This document shows, piece after piece, positions 1 through 11,277 of a stretch of DNA of 64,000 bases; the stretch's first letter is position 1; each line of letters begins with the position of its first letter. The notes beneath the pieces are model-generated. The model did not search any database. It was not told where the DNA came from and saw nothing but the letters and a program-made list of their open reading frames with translations. A program made the translations under genes and the position numbers. The stretch spans positions 3,162,001 through 3,226,000 of the forward strand of contig NW_026963310.1 in the NCBI RefSeq assembly GCF_036588685.1. Direction: 5' to 3'. Source of the stretch: Mytilus trossulus (taxonomy: Eukaryota; Mollusca; Bivalvia; Mytilida; Mytilidae).

Positions 1-358
1 AAATAACTACTTTAAAAAAAACTTTTTTCTTGAAATCTAAAATGATTATACTGTGTAGCGCTTTAATCCTGATTTTTTAATACAAACTCATAGGCAAGTA
101 TATTGTGGCTCAAAATGGTCTAGATATATTTTTCTTTCCCCAAAAGTTTCATTTTTATAAATTTGTTGTTTAGTTAAGGTAAACAATGACATCAAAAGCA
201 CCATTTTATGTCAGAGTAGAGCTACGTTTACGTTCTAAATTTGAGGTAGTTATTTGTGGTCTGACATTTATATGCAGTGAACTTTACGCAGGGTCAAATG
301 TTTTGTGTTTCTTTATCTGTCGTATTTTTACTGTTTTTTTAGATATGCATACACTCAC

Positions 359-1541
359 CAATTTTTGTTTTAAAATCTCCTCCGCATCGAGACATAGCTC
401 CGATTCATCCAAAATGCCCGCGCAATTGTCACTAAAATTTATTTTTGGATATTCCTGTTGAAGCATTTCAATACATTTCATCTTTTTATTCTCTGGATAT
501 TTGTTTAAAGATGTAAGAGTATTTTTCATAAAAGCACTTTCTGCTGCTCCAATAAATAATGCATTGCTTTTTCTATATATAAAAAGAAGATTTGTTATTT
601 TTTCACGCTCTCCATCATATTTCTTGGTTAAACGAACACTAGATTATAATGATCAAGAAATAGGCGACGATAATCAATTTAATGCACACAAAAGTAATAC
701 AAAAAATATGATACAAAACAAAGTAAAACATTTTTTTCTCATATATAGCTCTGATTCACTTCAATTGACCCAAGTAATTGAACTACTGTACAAATCGCAC
801 ATGTGGTTGGTTCAATTGACTGGAATCTAAAATGACTAGGATCATCTTTGGTTTTCTCACCGAAGTTCGGCCGATAGAAATTGACCGCCAAAAAATCAGC
901 TATGAAGATCGTTTAAGATGCACTTAAAAACAAGAAACACAATGCATTCACAAAATTCTCCACTCGTATGATAATCTTTTCTTGATTAGATAATTGTCAT
1001 ATGTTGTAATTTGGTGATACATAGCCTGTGCTTCATTGGAACTGTGTTATGTATTGTTAATATATTGCATAGAAGTCATTGTAAACAGGTATTTGCAAAA
1101 TTTGCTTGTTTGTAATATACTTTAGATATAGGAAGATGTGGTTTACCCGTCTATTTTTAAAACAGTTCTTATAATGAAAGATTGAGCAAAATGAATCTTC
1201 GAAAGAAACGTTCGTATATTGGATTTTAATTTGATAATACTAAAATATCAAATTCATATAGTTTAGTATGACATATCGCCAAGTGCATATTTTTTTCAAG
1301 TTTAGATTATTCGAGTAAACCATTGTAGAAGGTAGATAATAATATACAAATATTTGTCCCATGACCGAACTCTTTTTGATACTTACGTTAATATCGGCTT
1401 AGAACAACTACGGCTTAGACGTTCCCATTCGGAAATTGAGTCGTCCTTCATGTTCTTCATTGAACAGGTTTCTATTTTATTCCAATTTGCTCTTTGGATG
1501 CCTTTACTGCGACCCTTAGAGCTACCACGAGACTTTGGCAT
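359..1541 (-). CDS. Host gene, first two coding exons (1387-1541 and 359-638), unknown function
   Basis: The first exon starts at an ATG at 1541-1539, encodes 51 residues beginning MPKSRGSSKGRSKG and ends in two bases of a codon before a GTAAGT donor at 1386-1381. The second exon begins after a TCTAG acceptor with one base, so the phases match. It encodes 93 residues and ends in phase 0 before a GTGAGT donor at 358-353. The joined start is basic and Ser/Gly-rich, then mixed and helical, with motifs such as ISEWERL and KCIEMLQQEYPKINF. The frame is also open upstream of the ATG and contains a hydrophobic stretch, but has no ATG there. No further exon is clear before the left edge, so the gene probably continues outside the window. 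I do not recognise the family. The codon-like composition over 144 residues and two good splice sites make this the best-supported host gene here. Confidence 0.6.
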
Positions 1542-1901
1542 TGTAAACTTAACGAACACAAAACATTTTTTTTTATTTGAGTTTATTAGAGGCAGAAGAA
1601 TACGAAAAATTATAAACACGAAGAAGATAACGCCCGAAGTAGTAACAGAATAAAACAAAAAAGGTTAAGAATCAGAAGAAATTACCTAATATATGTTTAT
1701 ATATCAGGCATACAGAAAAAGCAATATGCATCAACATGATATTGATATCAGTTTAAGTTTTTATGAAGAGATAACATATGACATGTATGAGTTTTGTAAT
1801 GATTTTTTTTTTTTGATACTCTTCAGGTTTTCTATTAAAATTGTCTATTCATAATTCTAGTATGATACATTTTATAAGTTTGAGATGTTGAATAGTTTGA
1901 A

Positions 1902-2345
1902 ATAAAGGCAACAGTAGTATACCGCTGTTCAAAACTCATAAATCCATGGACAAAAAACAAAATCGGGGTAACGAACTAAAACCGAGGGAAACGCATTAAA
2001 TATAAGAGGAGAACAAGGACACAACACCGAAACGCAACAGCACACAGAAACGTACCAAGCAACAGACAAAACACCACGAGAATAACAAATATAACATCAA
2101 AACTAAATATATGAATTTGGGATAGACAAGTACCGTGCCACGTCTTATCTCAAAAATAAGAGAAAACACAAATGACTAAACGTTAAAATGCAACACACAC
2201 ACAGAAACGAACAATAATATAACAATGGCCATCTTCCTGACTTGGTACAGGACACTTTTAAAGGGGAATGAAAGTGGTGGGTTGAACCTGGTTTTATGGC
2301 ATGCCAAACCTCGCTCTTTAATGGCAAAGTTGAATATAACATTGA
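1902..2345 (-). repeat. Dispersed repeat, inverted partner of 8269-8592
   Basis: From AAAGGCAACAGTAGTATACC onward this segment is the reverse complement of 8269-8592 over about 310 bases, with scattered mismatches. The extension to 2345 contains the CTGACTTGGTACAGG block that also occurs in the repeats at 12.3 and 17.7 kb. A short fragment of the same end is at 51541-51573. I recall this as a very common mussel repeat; its element class is not evident. Confidence 0.75.
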
Positions 2346-2493
2346 AATGAAAACAAAATATTACAGGACTACAATACAAATAAAAGCAGAACATATTAGA
2401 AAAAGAAAAGCATGATTAATAGATAACAAAAAGCATCAGGTTTAAAATTCAATACGCCAAAAACGCGTCTAGTCCACACGAGACTCACCAGTG

Positions 2494-2806
2494 ACGCCCA
2501 GATATAAAAGTGAAAAATATACAAAATTGTACAGCACTGAAGATCAAAAGTTGAAAAGGTTTTGCCAAATACGGCATTGTGTGTATGCCCAGGATAAGAA
2601 CATTCATATTATATAAAACAATTCACGCTATTGCAAACAGTAAATTTTAACAAATGAATATGAAAGAGATATACATAATGAAACTGAAGTAAAAACTAAT
2701 TACAGAAAACTAAACCCGAATACATAACGCCCAGATATGCAAGATCGAAAGTGAAAAAAGTACAAAGTTGTACAGCACTGAAGATCAAAAGTTGAAAAGG
2801 TTTTGC
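2494..2806. repeat. Direct duplication of a block of about 75 bp (2494-2565 and 2727-2806)
   Basis: Both copies run from ACGCCCAGATAT through TACAGCACTGAAGATCAAAA to GTTGAAAAGGTTTTGC and are separated by about 160 bases. They sit at the far end of the dispersed repeat that begins at 1902 and abut the FAD exon at 2840. They look like internal repeats of that interspersed family. Confidence 0.7.
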
Positions 2807-2839
2807 TAGTGTCTCTCTTTATTTTTCATACATATTTAC

Positions 2840-2950
2840 CTGATCAATTAGTACAATGTTATCCTTTGTGTTAGTTTCTTTTAGTCTCAAAGCAGTGGAC
2901 CTCCCAATGATACCTCCTCCCACAACTATTACGTCATATATTTCTGATCT
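2840..2950 (-). CDS. Exon with FAD-binding Rossmann motif (DAO-type oxidoreductase)
   Basis: The exon is 111 nt in phase 0/0, preceded by a TTATAG acceptor and followed by GTAAAT. Its 37 residues contain YDVIVVGGGIIGRSTALR followed by NIVLIDQ. This is the classic strand-helix-strand FAD fold: GxGxxG (GGGIIG), the first helix, and an acidic residue ending the second strand, as in D-amino-acid oxidase/FOXRED1-like flavoproteins. If the donor is not used, the frame runs seven more residues to a stop at 2821-2819. The upstream intron and phase allow joining to the transmembrane exon at 5237-5357, which would make a membrane-anchored flavoprotein. No downstream exon with the rest of the FAD domain was found before the next gene at 1541, so the gene may be broken by the repeats at 1.9-2.8 kb. 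Confidence 0.6.
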
Positions 2951-5236
2951 CTATAATTGGAAACATACACTTAATCATATATAGAACATATGTTAGTGTG
3001 TCTGAATATCATCAAATGTGTGAGTTATTTAGTATTCACCAGATAATGGTATCCCACTTATACATTCAATTTCTAGAGGGCTTTGATAAAGTACAATGGT
3101 AATAATTGCAAAATAAAACTTACAAAAATATACCAGCATTTATATGTCACTATCACTATCAATATAACAATATCAATTCAAAATCTATCAATCTCATGAA
3201 TTACCTTTTTTGAAAGTCTAACTTTGCAAAAAATAACCAACAGATTATAAATGACTACCAGTCTGGACTTTAGTGATAGCGGGAACAGAGTATCCCGATT
3301 GAAAGAGGTGTGCACAATATCAAATCAATTCATTTAACGTATATATGAATATTGTACATGACTTCTAAGGAAACGAATTGCGTCATATATACATATGTGT
3401 CACTGTTTTTTAGTACAGTCAATCAATATTTTAGTCAGTCCAAATAAATGACGACGTTAGGTATCACCGATTTATGATAAGAGTGGAACTCATGCATGAC
3501 TTTCGCTTTATAGGGTATGAAGTTTTGAAAAGTAAAAGGTCAGCACGGAGTATAAAGGATTCCATTTAAATGTGTTTCGTTTAGTAACTTAATAGCGTGA
3601 TGTTTGTATAATGTTACAAAATAAACTCTCTGGTCGCCATTCGGAAAAGGTTTATCGTCTTCAAAACGGAGGCTACAATTAATACATTAAGTAAGAAAAA
3701 GGCATGATGTTCATGTGACAAATAGCTAAATGATCCTTGTTTTCTACCTAAAATCAACATCAACTAAGAACTGACTTAAAAGCTGGCATCATATTTGGAA
3801 AACATTAATTTTGGCATTAAGACCGTACGATGACCTATAGTTGTTTCTGTGTCAATGTGAATACTTGTGGAGAGCTGTCTCATTGCATGGCAATTAGATC
3901 ACATTTTTTTTTACATTAGAACTTCTTTCTATATATTAGCTATAATCCCAACCAGATATGGGTGAGCATCTAAAAGGCATTGACAGGCCAAAAAAATTGT
4001 GTTTCACTGGTGAAATCCGTCGTATGACTTCGTTAAAAAAATTGAAAATTATAAGTGTCAAAACAAGTGAAATAAGGATATCGCGTGATAGCAAAATTTA
4101 TTTTATTACAACATCATACATGTTATAATAAAGGATTATTTGCCAGTTTTGTTATAACAGTTGGAAATTAACATATTGAATAACGAGAGATGATCTCACC
4201 CGATGTGAAATATCTTTCGTTTACAACACTTAAACTATAAAATTCCGGAAAATGTTGATCAAGATATATGAGCCTTTTCTTTGTCACACTTTGACATTGG
4301 ACACTTTAAAACTGATTGTACGCTCCAAAGGCTGTAAGATTTGACAAAAAAAATGTGATGTGTGTAAGTGTTCTGTAAATTATTTTAAAACTCTGAATAT
4401 CTGCCGACATGGACGAAATGTAATAGTCTTAACGTTTGAAAGTCAGTATTGACCTAACGAATAACACATGCCGTATAATGGTTTTCGTTTCAATTATTCG
4501 TATCACGTTCCGTGCAGTGTGATACCAGAAATTTCTATTCATGCTAGAAATATATAACAGACCGTATCCATAAGAGATATTGCATTAAGTGTTTAAAAAG
4601 GGCACGCAACAGTTTAGCATTTAGAAATATTACCCTATCAATATGTTGACCGTCGGTTAATATAAACATTTTCTAACTTAAATATGATCGACCTTAAAGT
4701 TTTAAAAGTGTATTCACGTTACTGGAAACAGTTACTGGAAAATCGTTACAGACATTATAAATTCAAAATTAAAAATGCAGAACACTGGATTCGACCTTTA
4801 CAACAAAACTCTTCAAATCAAACCTAGTAGATCGTGAAATTATAGGAGTTCTTATAATGCTTATTGGAATCAACTTACTTTGCACCACTTTTTTAAAACT
4901 AAACGACCACCAGTTTTTTTAGCGGTTACGCTTGACACATTTTTGGTGTCGTTCTTACCATCAGTTCAAATGACTGTGAATTCATGAATAATGCGTGCAT
5001 CTATCCTTTCGATTAAAGAATGAGCAACAATGCGAGATTAATTAATGCGATGTCAAGATTATCTGCTTTTCGACATATGTATCAGATATCAACATTCGAT
5101 TTTTTAGTATTATGATCCCCACTCAGTCGAATTCAACCCCCCCCCCCCCCAAAAAAAAAAAAAAACTCGCAATAATTTCTGAATTTATAGTATATTTTTT
5201 TTAGGTTTTTGTTTTCAATGATAGTAATTGACTTAC
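2951..5236. other. Intron-like or intergenic DNA with fragments of a dispersed repeat
   Basis: No convincing coding segment is present. A decayed copy of the 61.3-kb repeat tail (AAGACCGTACGATGACC to the T-run) is at about 3818-3915. A pure C tract followed by a pure A tract lies at 5137-5165. A 37-nt stretch near 4199-4235 on the minus strand has splice-like borders but is too short to support. Confidence 0.5.
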
Positions 5237-5357
5237 ATTTTCGTTTTTCTCGTTGATGGAGGTGTTTTTCTTGTTAAGTTGCCTTACTAAACATCCTAAT
5301 AATAATAGAAGAATAGTAGAAACGACAACAATTACGATGATTTCGACAGTGGATAAT
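5237..5357 (-). CDS. Transmembrane exon of a putative small membrane protein (copy A)
   Basis: The 121-nt exon is preceded by a TTTATATTTCAG acceptor and followed by GTAAGT. The first base completes the codon begun by the exon at 7226-7295 (aa|a, Lys), and the remaining 40 codons end in phase 0. The product starts LSTVEIIVIVVVSTILLLLL, one long hydrophobic helix, followed by GCLVRQLNKKN and a polar, Lys/Asn-rich tail. That is the order expected for a single-pass protein with a positively charged cytoplasmic flank. The exon at 54571-54726 is a paralogue: same acceptor, same entry phase, hydrophobic helix and a CLVR motif at the helix end. Function is unknown; an extracellular receptor-like role is inference only. 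Confidence 0.6.
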
Positions 5358-6595
5358 CTGAAATATAAATATCAAATTTAAATACTTTGTCTATCATTTG
5401 TCTATCACAAAAGTGTGATATATATGAATTAAAAAATCTTATAATTCTTAATAGTTGAACTTAAAGTGCATACCATGGTATAATTAAATTTAATAAATTC
5501 AGTTCAATGTCATTCAAGTGAATGTCAAACAACGCATATTTCTGTGATTTAAAAAAAAATGTCCCAAATGATTACTAAATTGCTGATTTCTATAGGAAAT
5601 AACAGGATAAAATTGGAAGAAATTCAAAAAAGTCTTCTGACGGTTCATTCCCACTAGCATATGACACAGTGTGTTAGTTTAATAAAACAGACAATGACGA
5701 TGTACTTCAACGTGAATGGCAAATATAAGAATACCATAAATTTACAGATTTTCATTATTGAAAAGAAACAAATACCAACCAATTGTATGTTTATAATTGA
5801 ATTCTACTTGTCCTGATGACATCTGTTATTTACACATGTGTATCAAAAGAACGCTCACATAGCAAAGACGGTAACATTAAATGTTAAAGTAAACACACAT
5901 GTGGGGGATGTAATATCACTTGTTAAATAAATATAAGTTGTCTGAAATTTTACAATGATGACAGCATGATCACTTTACTTCCAAAAGAGTCCATAATATT
6001 TGTCCTAATGAATTATCTACAGGAGCTGCAACACGAAGCATCACATCTGCTAGCAATAGAACAGAAAACAAACATGGTAAGAAGAATACGCTATAATCAT
6101 TTACTGAAATTCCTAATGTCTGATTTCGTTCTTTTTAGGACGATTTGATAAAATGACCTGTGGTAGAGTGCTTACATTGTTCTGTTGTTGTTCGAAACCC
6201 ATTGTGAGTTTGCTTAAAATATTGTCTTGCATTCATACCAACAATGCCAGATCCTCCTTGATTGAAGTTTTTACATGACACTTGAGGGTGTATGGCTTAA
6301 GGGATGTCTGACCTCATCTGTGATCGTATGTATTCATGATTTGCAGATCCTGTTAGAAACTTCAGTTTATCACGGACAAATTTAAAAGGCAAAGTACTTG
6401 TAAAAAACATAGTCATGTTGCAGATGAAGTGTCACTGCTAAACTTAGAGTGGGTCACATGCAATTTAAGATCGTCTTATACAATACATATGCATTGTCAT
6501 ATGTTTTAAAGCTTGACATCAAACAAAAGATTACCATAACTATTAATATTAATATCAGCTTTAAGACACACATAATTGCCAATGTAGGTCAACGT

Positions 6596-7060
6596 TTTCG
6601 AAATGTGTCGAAATGCGCATCTGGTGCAAAAAAAAAATGTACCGTTAATTTTATTACTACCACTGGGTTGATGCCTCTGCTGGTGGACTATTAGTCCCCG
6701 AGGGTATCACCTCCCCAGTAGCCAGTACTTCGGTACTGGCATAGAAATACGGGATTTTTGTGTTATTAAAATTAGCTGTTACAAAATGATAGAAATTATT
6801 ATAAATTAGGAATGTATCTCCTCATGCAAAGCTCTGACTCCTTTCAACAATTTGGCTATACTTTTTGGACCTTTTGGATTATAGCTCTTCATCTTTTATA
6901 TCAGCTTTGGATTTCAAATAGTTTGGCCACGAGCATCACTGAAGAGACATGTATTGTTGAAATGCGCAACTGGTGCAAGAAAATGTGTACCGTTAATTTT
7001 ATTCAATGCAGACAAAATAATGTTTTGTTGGGAATTATTAACACTTCTTTGTAAAAATTT
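6596..7060 (+). repeat. Retrozyme-like repeat unit, family 2 (one monomer, damaged ribozymes)
   Basis: A 349-nt unit (6622-6970) lies between two copies of the predicted hammerhead cleavage position. The left boundary keeps only the 3' half of the ribozyme (TGTCGAAATGCGCATC then TGGTGC). The right one is nearly complete: CATCACTGAAGAGACA, then GAAATGCGCAAC and TGGTGC, but the cleavage triplet is altered from ATC to AAC. The unit body shares the block GATGCCTCTGCTGGTGGAC...CCCCGAGGGTAT with the family-1 unit at 53.7 kb. A second, truncated copy is at 9432-9756. Confidence 0.65.
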
Positions 7061-7225
7061 CACTCTGATAGTTATCTGAAATTTACTTCACCAATATGCT
7101 TGATTTGTTGATTGACAACATATTTGTTTCGTTTAGGGGACGAGTGTTTTTTTAAACAAATTATCGGCATTCCCATTGTTGCCAACTGTAACTTTTATGA
7201 CGAGAGACAACTTGAAGGTACTTAC

Positions 7226-7295
7226 TTGTCGTTAATAAAACATTCATATAACTCATTACCCCCTTGGTAGGTTTTAAAACAATATTCACTGGCAC
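7226..7295 (-). CDS. Two-cysteine extracellular-type exon (copy A)
   Basis: The 70-nt exon is bordered by a TTGCAG acceptor and a GTAAGT donor. It enters with two bases, contains 22 codons and leaves with two bases that are completed by the transmembrane exon at 5357. The peptide is ASEYCFKTYQGGNELYECF and ends with a few polar residues. The exon at 55762-55831 has the same length, phases and cysteine spacing (SKYCYKVYHLGNEHTIC), about 10 of 22 positions identical. Conservation of length, phase and the YC-K-Y-GNE-C pattern makes chance unlikely. The pair of cysteines and the position directly before a membrane helix suggest a membrane-proximal extracellular module. I do not recognise the domain. 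Confidence 0.6.
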
Positions 7296-8268
7296 CTGCA
7301 ATGACCGAAAAGGTGACATATTTTATAATCAAATAAGGTAATAATGATAAAAAATACCTGGCGATGTCTTTGTCCTACTGTAACTGCAAAAGTAGTTTTG
7401 ATTATATTTATTCACATTTGTGTTTTTTGTTATCCTTTTAAGAAAGATGTCAAAGGAAATAAACAGACTTTTAGAGTTAGAATATCAATCGAAGGGAAAT
7501 CACACTACTTGTAATAGTTTCCTTATTTCGCAAGGTCTTTGAACAGTTCTGTCGTTTCTAATTTATTATAAATTTGTCTCTGATTAAAATATACTAATGA
7601 GTTTTTGTCAAAAGATTTGCATAAATTGCAGTCTCCAGGTAAATAATAATGTCAAATGATAAAGAGGGGTCATCAATGTTTTAAAAAAGTTTGGCGGGAA
7701 CTATTACTCTTTCTTACGTTATAAAATGACATTGCTGGCAACTATAATGTCATGTTAGAACATTTGTAGGTTTTCGGTTATTCATTAGTTTTAATCAAAT
7801 AAGCAGGCATCTAACAAATCTTTAAATATACAGTAACATAGCAACTTTTAACTTATACTATGATTAAAAGTCAAAATTCGGGTAAGAGTAAAAACTTTGA
7901 GCATGATTGTAGTTTCTATATCTGTTGAATCCATATTCATTACATGAATATTTTAGTATGGAATATATTCTTCTTTCGCCAAAAATTATCAATAAAGTAT
8001 GTCTTCAGCATATGAATATTATGCATACTCCCTCTCATTAGGGGGTTAAGTATTGTACCATCATAAAACATATGAGAGGAACATAACCCATAACATGAGA
8101 CTTTATTTCTACATGTACAAATTAAGCAAAACAATGTTCGTGTACCTGTTTTTGTACAATGCAAGGCTGATTGCAGTATACATTCATTTACATGTATACT
8201 ACACCGGTTATCTTGCGTTTTATATTATATTTTTTTCTATTTATTATTAAGACTATTCTACTAAGGAT

Positions 8269-8592
8269 GAATTATAATATTGTTCGTTTCTGTGTGTGTT
8301 GCATTTTAACGTTGAGTCGTTTGTGTTTTCTCTTATTTTTGAGATATTGAGATAAGACGTGGTACTGTACTTGTCTATCCCAAATTCATGTATTGGGTTT
8401 TGATGTTATATTTGTTATTCTCGTTGTGTTTTGTCTGTTGTTTGGTCCGTTCTGTGTGTGTTGCGTTTCGGTGTTGTGTCGTTGTTCTCTTATATTTAAT
8501 GTGTTTCCCTCGGTTTTAGTTTGTTACACCGATTTTGTTTTTAGTCCATGGATTTATGAGTTTTGAACAGCGGTATACTACTGTTGCCTTTA
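8269..8592 (+). repeat. Dispersed repeat, inverted partner of 1902-2215
   Basis: The segment ends in GAACAGCGGTATACTACTG and is the reverse complement of the repeat at the left edge of the window. The two copies are about 6 kb apart in head-to-head arrangement. It lies in the interval between the candidate start exon at 8.7 kb and the two-cysteine exon at 7.3 kb, so if that gene is real this copy sits in its first intron. Confidence 0.75.
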
Positions 8593-8698
8593 TTTATATA
8601 TTTATATCTCTGGAAACATATTTCGAATCTCTTAAGTATTGTAGCCGTCTTGCAATGGTAAATAACTGTCTCTGTCTATAGTTTATCAACATACTTAC

Positions 8699-8711
8699 CT
8701 TCCTTCGCCAT
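8699..8711 (-). CDS. Possible first coding exon of copy A gene (four codons)
   Basis: ATGGCGAAGGAAG is directly followed by a GTAAGT donor. The start context has G at +4. It leaves one base of a codon, which matches the two-base entry of the exon at 7295 to give Gly. The four exons 8699-8711, 7226-7295, 5237-5357 and 2840-2950 therefore form one phase-compatible chain. A 13-nt coding segment carries almost no coding evidence by itself, and the chain would lack a signal peptide. An alternative upstream exon is 10035-10113. Confidence 0.3.
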
Positions 8712-8782
8712 TATAGTGTCAGCTAGCTCTTGTCTACTTTATCTCAAATAAGTTGTTTTCAACTGATATATACAAAAGAAGA

Positions 8783-8865
8783 TATGTTATTTTTGCCAAT
8801 GGGACAACTGTCAACAAGAGACCAAAATGACACAGACATTGACAATTATAGGTCACCGTACGAGC
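8783..8865 (-). repeat. Tail of the 61.3-kb dispersed repeat, minus orientation
   Basis: On the minus strand this reads CGTACGGTGACCTATAATTG and continues through the TGTCATTTTGGTC and GTCCCATTGGC blocks, matching 61558-61630. It is a truncated copy. Confidence 0.7.
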
Positions 8866-9431
8866 ACGTTTTATTCTATTGATCTAATCACAATTAGGTA
8901 CAGTGTGCACACAAGTTTTTAATACAAATAATCAGAACATTTATAATAATGATATTTTATATTCTGAATAACAAAAACTTATCCTACTTCTTTAACCAGT
9001 GATCATCACTGCTAAGATTTATTTGATACTTCAGATAAATCAAAATAAGATAAGTACACTAAAACATATACAATGATAAAAGTAAACGCAAATGTTGACA
9101 CTTTTAAAAATTGTTAGCAAATGCTTATTTTGACCATTCTATTACTAGTTTTCAGAAATTAACAATGTGCGGAAAACTAACTTGTGGTTCCTGTATCTAA
9201 ATGAAAGAAGCATAAACAGTTTAACAATATTAGAGCATTTGCATTATTCACGTATTTGCTGGCGTATCCTCATCGACGTATCGTATAACACGTGTATACA
9301 GACGACCTTTTAACAGAAATCAACTCAGAAGAACCAAATAATGCCAAATTTATAGAAGGCCAACTTTGCCGAGGTAGTTAAAATCTTTTTTTTATATAAT
9401 TTCGAAAATAATCAATGATCAACTCTTTATA

Positions 9432-9756
9432 GTTTGTCGAAATGCGCATCTGGTGCAACAAAATTGGTACCGTTGATTTTATTACTATCACTGGGTCGAT
9501 GCCTCTGCTGGTGGACTATTAGTCCCCGAGGGTATTACCAGCCCAGTAGCCAGTACTTCGGTACTGGCATGAAAATACGGATTTTTTTTGTTATTAAATT
9601 TGCTCTTACAAAATATTAGAAATTATAATAAATTAAGGAATGTATCTCCCTCATGCAAAGCTCTGATTCCTTTCTAGAATGTGACTATACTTTTTGAACC
9701 TTTTGGATTATAGCTCTTCATCCTTTATATAAGCTTTGGATTTCAAATATTTTCTG
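9432..9756 (+). repeat. Retrozyme-like repeat unit, family 2, truncated copy
   Basis: It begins with the same ribozyme 3' half as the 6.6-kb copy (TGTCGAAATGCGCATC then TGGTGC) and follows it closely for about 300 bases, including AGTACTTCGGTACTGGCAT and TTTGGATTATAGCTCTTCAT. It then diverges before a second ribozyme would be reached. Confidence 0.65.
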
Positions 9757-10034
9757 AGTTTTCCTCGGAGTTCAATATGTTTGTGATTTGTTTTTTAGTA
9801 TATTGAAATTATGTCAGAATCAATATATTATCTTGTGGTCCACTTTATGTTAAATCATCATGATATGATCCGTTATATGCACCGTATGTTTTAGTAAAAT
9901 GTTTTTTTTTTTTTTTACACACGCATACTCTTAACTGTTGAAGACATTAACAACAGTTAGGATTAAACATTTATTAGCTAAATCGTATTAGTATAAGTCA
10001 ATTGTAGACATACTAACACTTCTGTATTACTTAC

Positions 10035-10113
10035 AAGTGTCTGTCGGTCTTTCTGTTTTCCAGAGTAATTGATACAACTTTGCTGACGTAGCTCTTCTTT
10101 TGCAAACAATCCT
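10035..10113 (-). CDS. Candidate internal exon, frame uncertain
   Basis: The 79-nt segment has a good pyrimidine-rich acceptor (CTTTCTATCTGATTTACAG) and a GTAAGT donor. All three frames are open. Frame 1 (RIVCKRRATSAKLYQLLW...) leaves one base that would make a Cys codon with the exon at 7295. Frame 2 reads GLFAKEELRQQSC... and resembles a charged cytoplasmic tail. Without transcripts the choice cannot be made, and I cannot name a product. Confidence 0.35.
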
Positions 10114-10581
10114 CTGTAAATCAGATAGAAAGATATGCAATGCTCTTACAAAAACATAGCATTTAAATACAGACGCAATATTTGATGTAAACGAATGCAG
10201 AACGATATTGTAAAATAAAGTACAAAATCATAATTGTATACCTGTAAAGTAACATGTATAACAGGAATAACAAAAGATTAAACTTAATAAAAGGAAATCC
10301 AGTACGGTAAATATGCATTTACATTTACACCGAGTGACTGATTTTGTCATTAGTCAATAAATAAATATACAGTTTACTTAAAAATGGTTCATGGTAGATG
10401 TGAAACAGTAATTGTTGTTAGTAGTTTTACTATTTCGCTGAATAACACAAGAGTATTTCCATTTTTGAAATAATTTTAACTTTCTTCTATTAAATTTGGA
10501 CAAGTCATACATCGTTTATCGGATTTTTACAATTAGCACAGTTTCATTAAAGTTTAGCGGATCTGTAACAATAACATCTTC

Positions 10582-10856
10582 GTGCCTTATATCGAGTACT
10601 GTAGTACGCCGCTAAATTAAAACTGACGTGGAAAGGTAACATACGGCCAGCGAAAGCTCTTTTTTATGAGAGCCCAGGTGGTCGTGTGGTCTAGAGGGAC
10701 GACTGCAGTGCAGTCGATTTGGTGTCACGATAGCACAGTAGCATGGGTTCGAATCCAGTCGAGGGAAGAACCAAAAATTTGTGAAAGCAAATTTACAGAT
10801 CTAGCATTGCTTGGTTGATGTTTAGACGAGTTATATATATATATATATATATATAT
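10582..10856 (+). mobile_element. tRNA-derived SINE, copy 1
   Basis: A 5' head with TACTGTAGTACGCCGCT is followed by a tRNA-like section with A-box-like TGGTCGTGTGGTC (10679-10691) and a good B box GTTCGAATCC (10747-10756), then a shared tail (GCAAATTTACAGATCTAGCA) and a TA repeat. The copy at 56521-56780 has the same order throughout. The tRNA-like part lies inside a longer conserved unit with no cloverleaf boundaries of its own, so this is a SINE rather than a tRNA gene. Confidence 0.8.
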
Positions 10857-11110
10857 ATCTTGTGATTAGGTTTATTTGGCAATCGCCAATGGCAGTCAGC
10901 AGGGTTAAAGAACATCAGTTGTTCGACCTGTTAGTCAAATGCGTTTTGTTTAAATATACATTTTCACTTTTTTGGTCTTTTCGAAAATGTCGTTTGTGCT
11001 GTTTTTAGACACTTCTACAACAAAAGTTGTTTAACATGCACACGTATAAAAAATGCGGTTTTTATCCAACGCAATCATAGGTTTGTACGTAGTTTTCAAT
11101 TTAGACTCGT
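10857..11110 (+). repeat. Direct repeat copy 1 (GGCAATCGCCAATGGCAGTC family)
   Basis: It runs from TCTTGTGATTAGGTTTAT to AATTTAGACTCGTTTATA. The second copy (11432-11552) has the same two ends but lacks about 120 internal bases, the segment between GTTAGTCAA and CGCAATCATAGG. Both copies touch TA microsatellites, one at the start and one at the end. Confidence 0.7.
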
Positions 11111-11277
11111 TTATATTTTTTTGTTTGGGCTTTGTATCATATTTTCCCTCCGGTTTATATGATCCGTTCATCCTATATTGACTCTTTAAATTCAAGAGTT
11201 TATCTAAAAATGAGAGTACTATTTCTTAAAATTAGGATACTCTTTATATGGCCTTCCAAATACCGTTTCGATCCCTA

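Noticed and set aside
4199-4235. Minus-strand micro-exon (FKCCKRKIF)
   Set aside because: It has splice-like borders but only 37 nt and a weak acceptor, with no paralogue in the window.
10670-10765. tRNA gene
   Set aside because: A B box and an A-box-like motif are present, but the segment is embedded in a longer conserved repeat with a second copy at 56.6 kb and no clean cloverleaf ends. Called a SINE.
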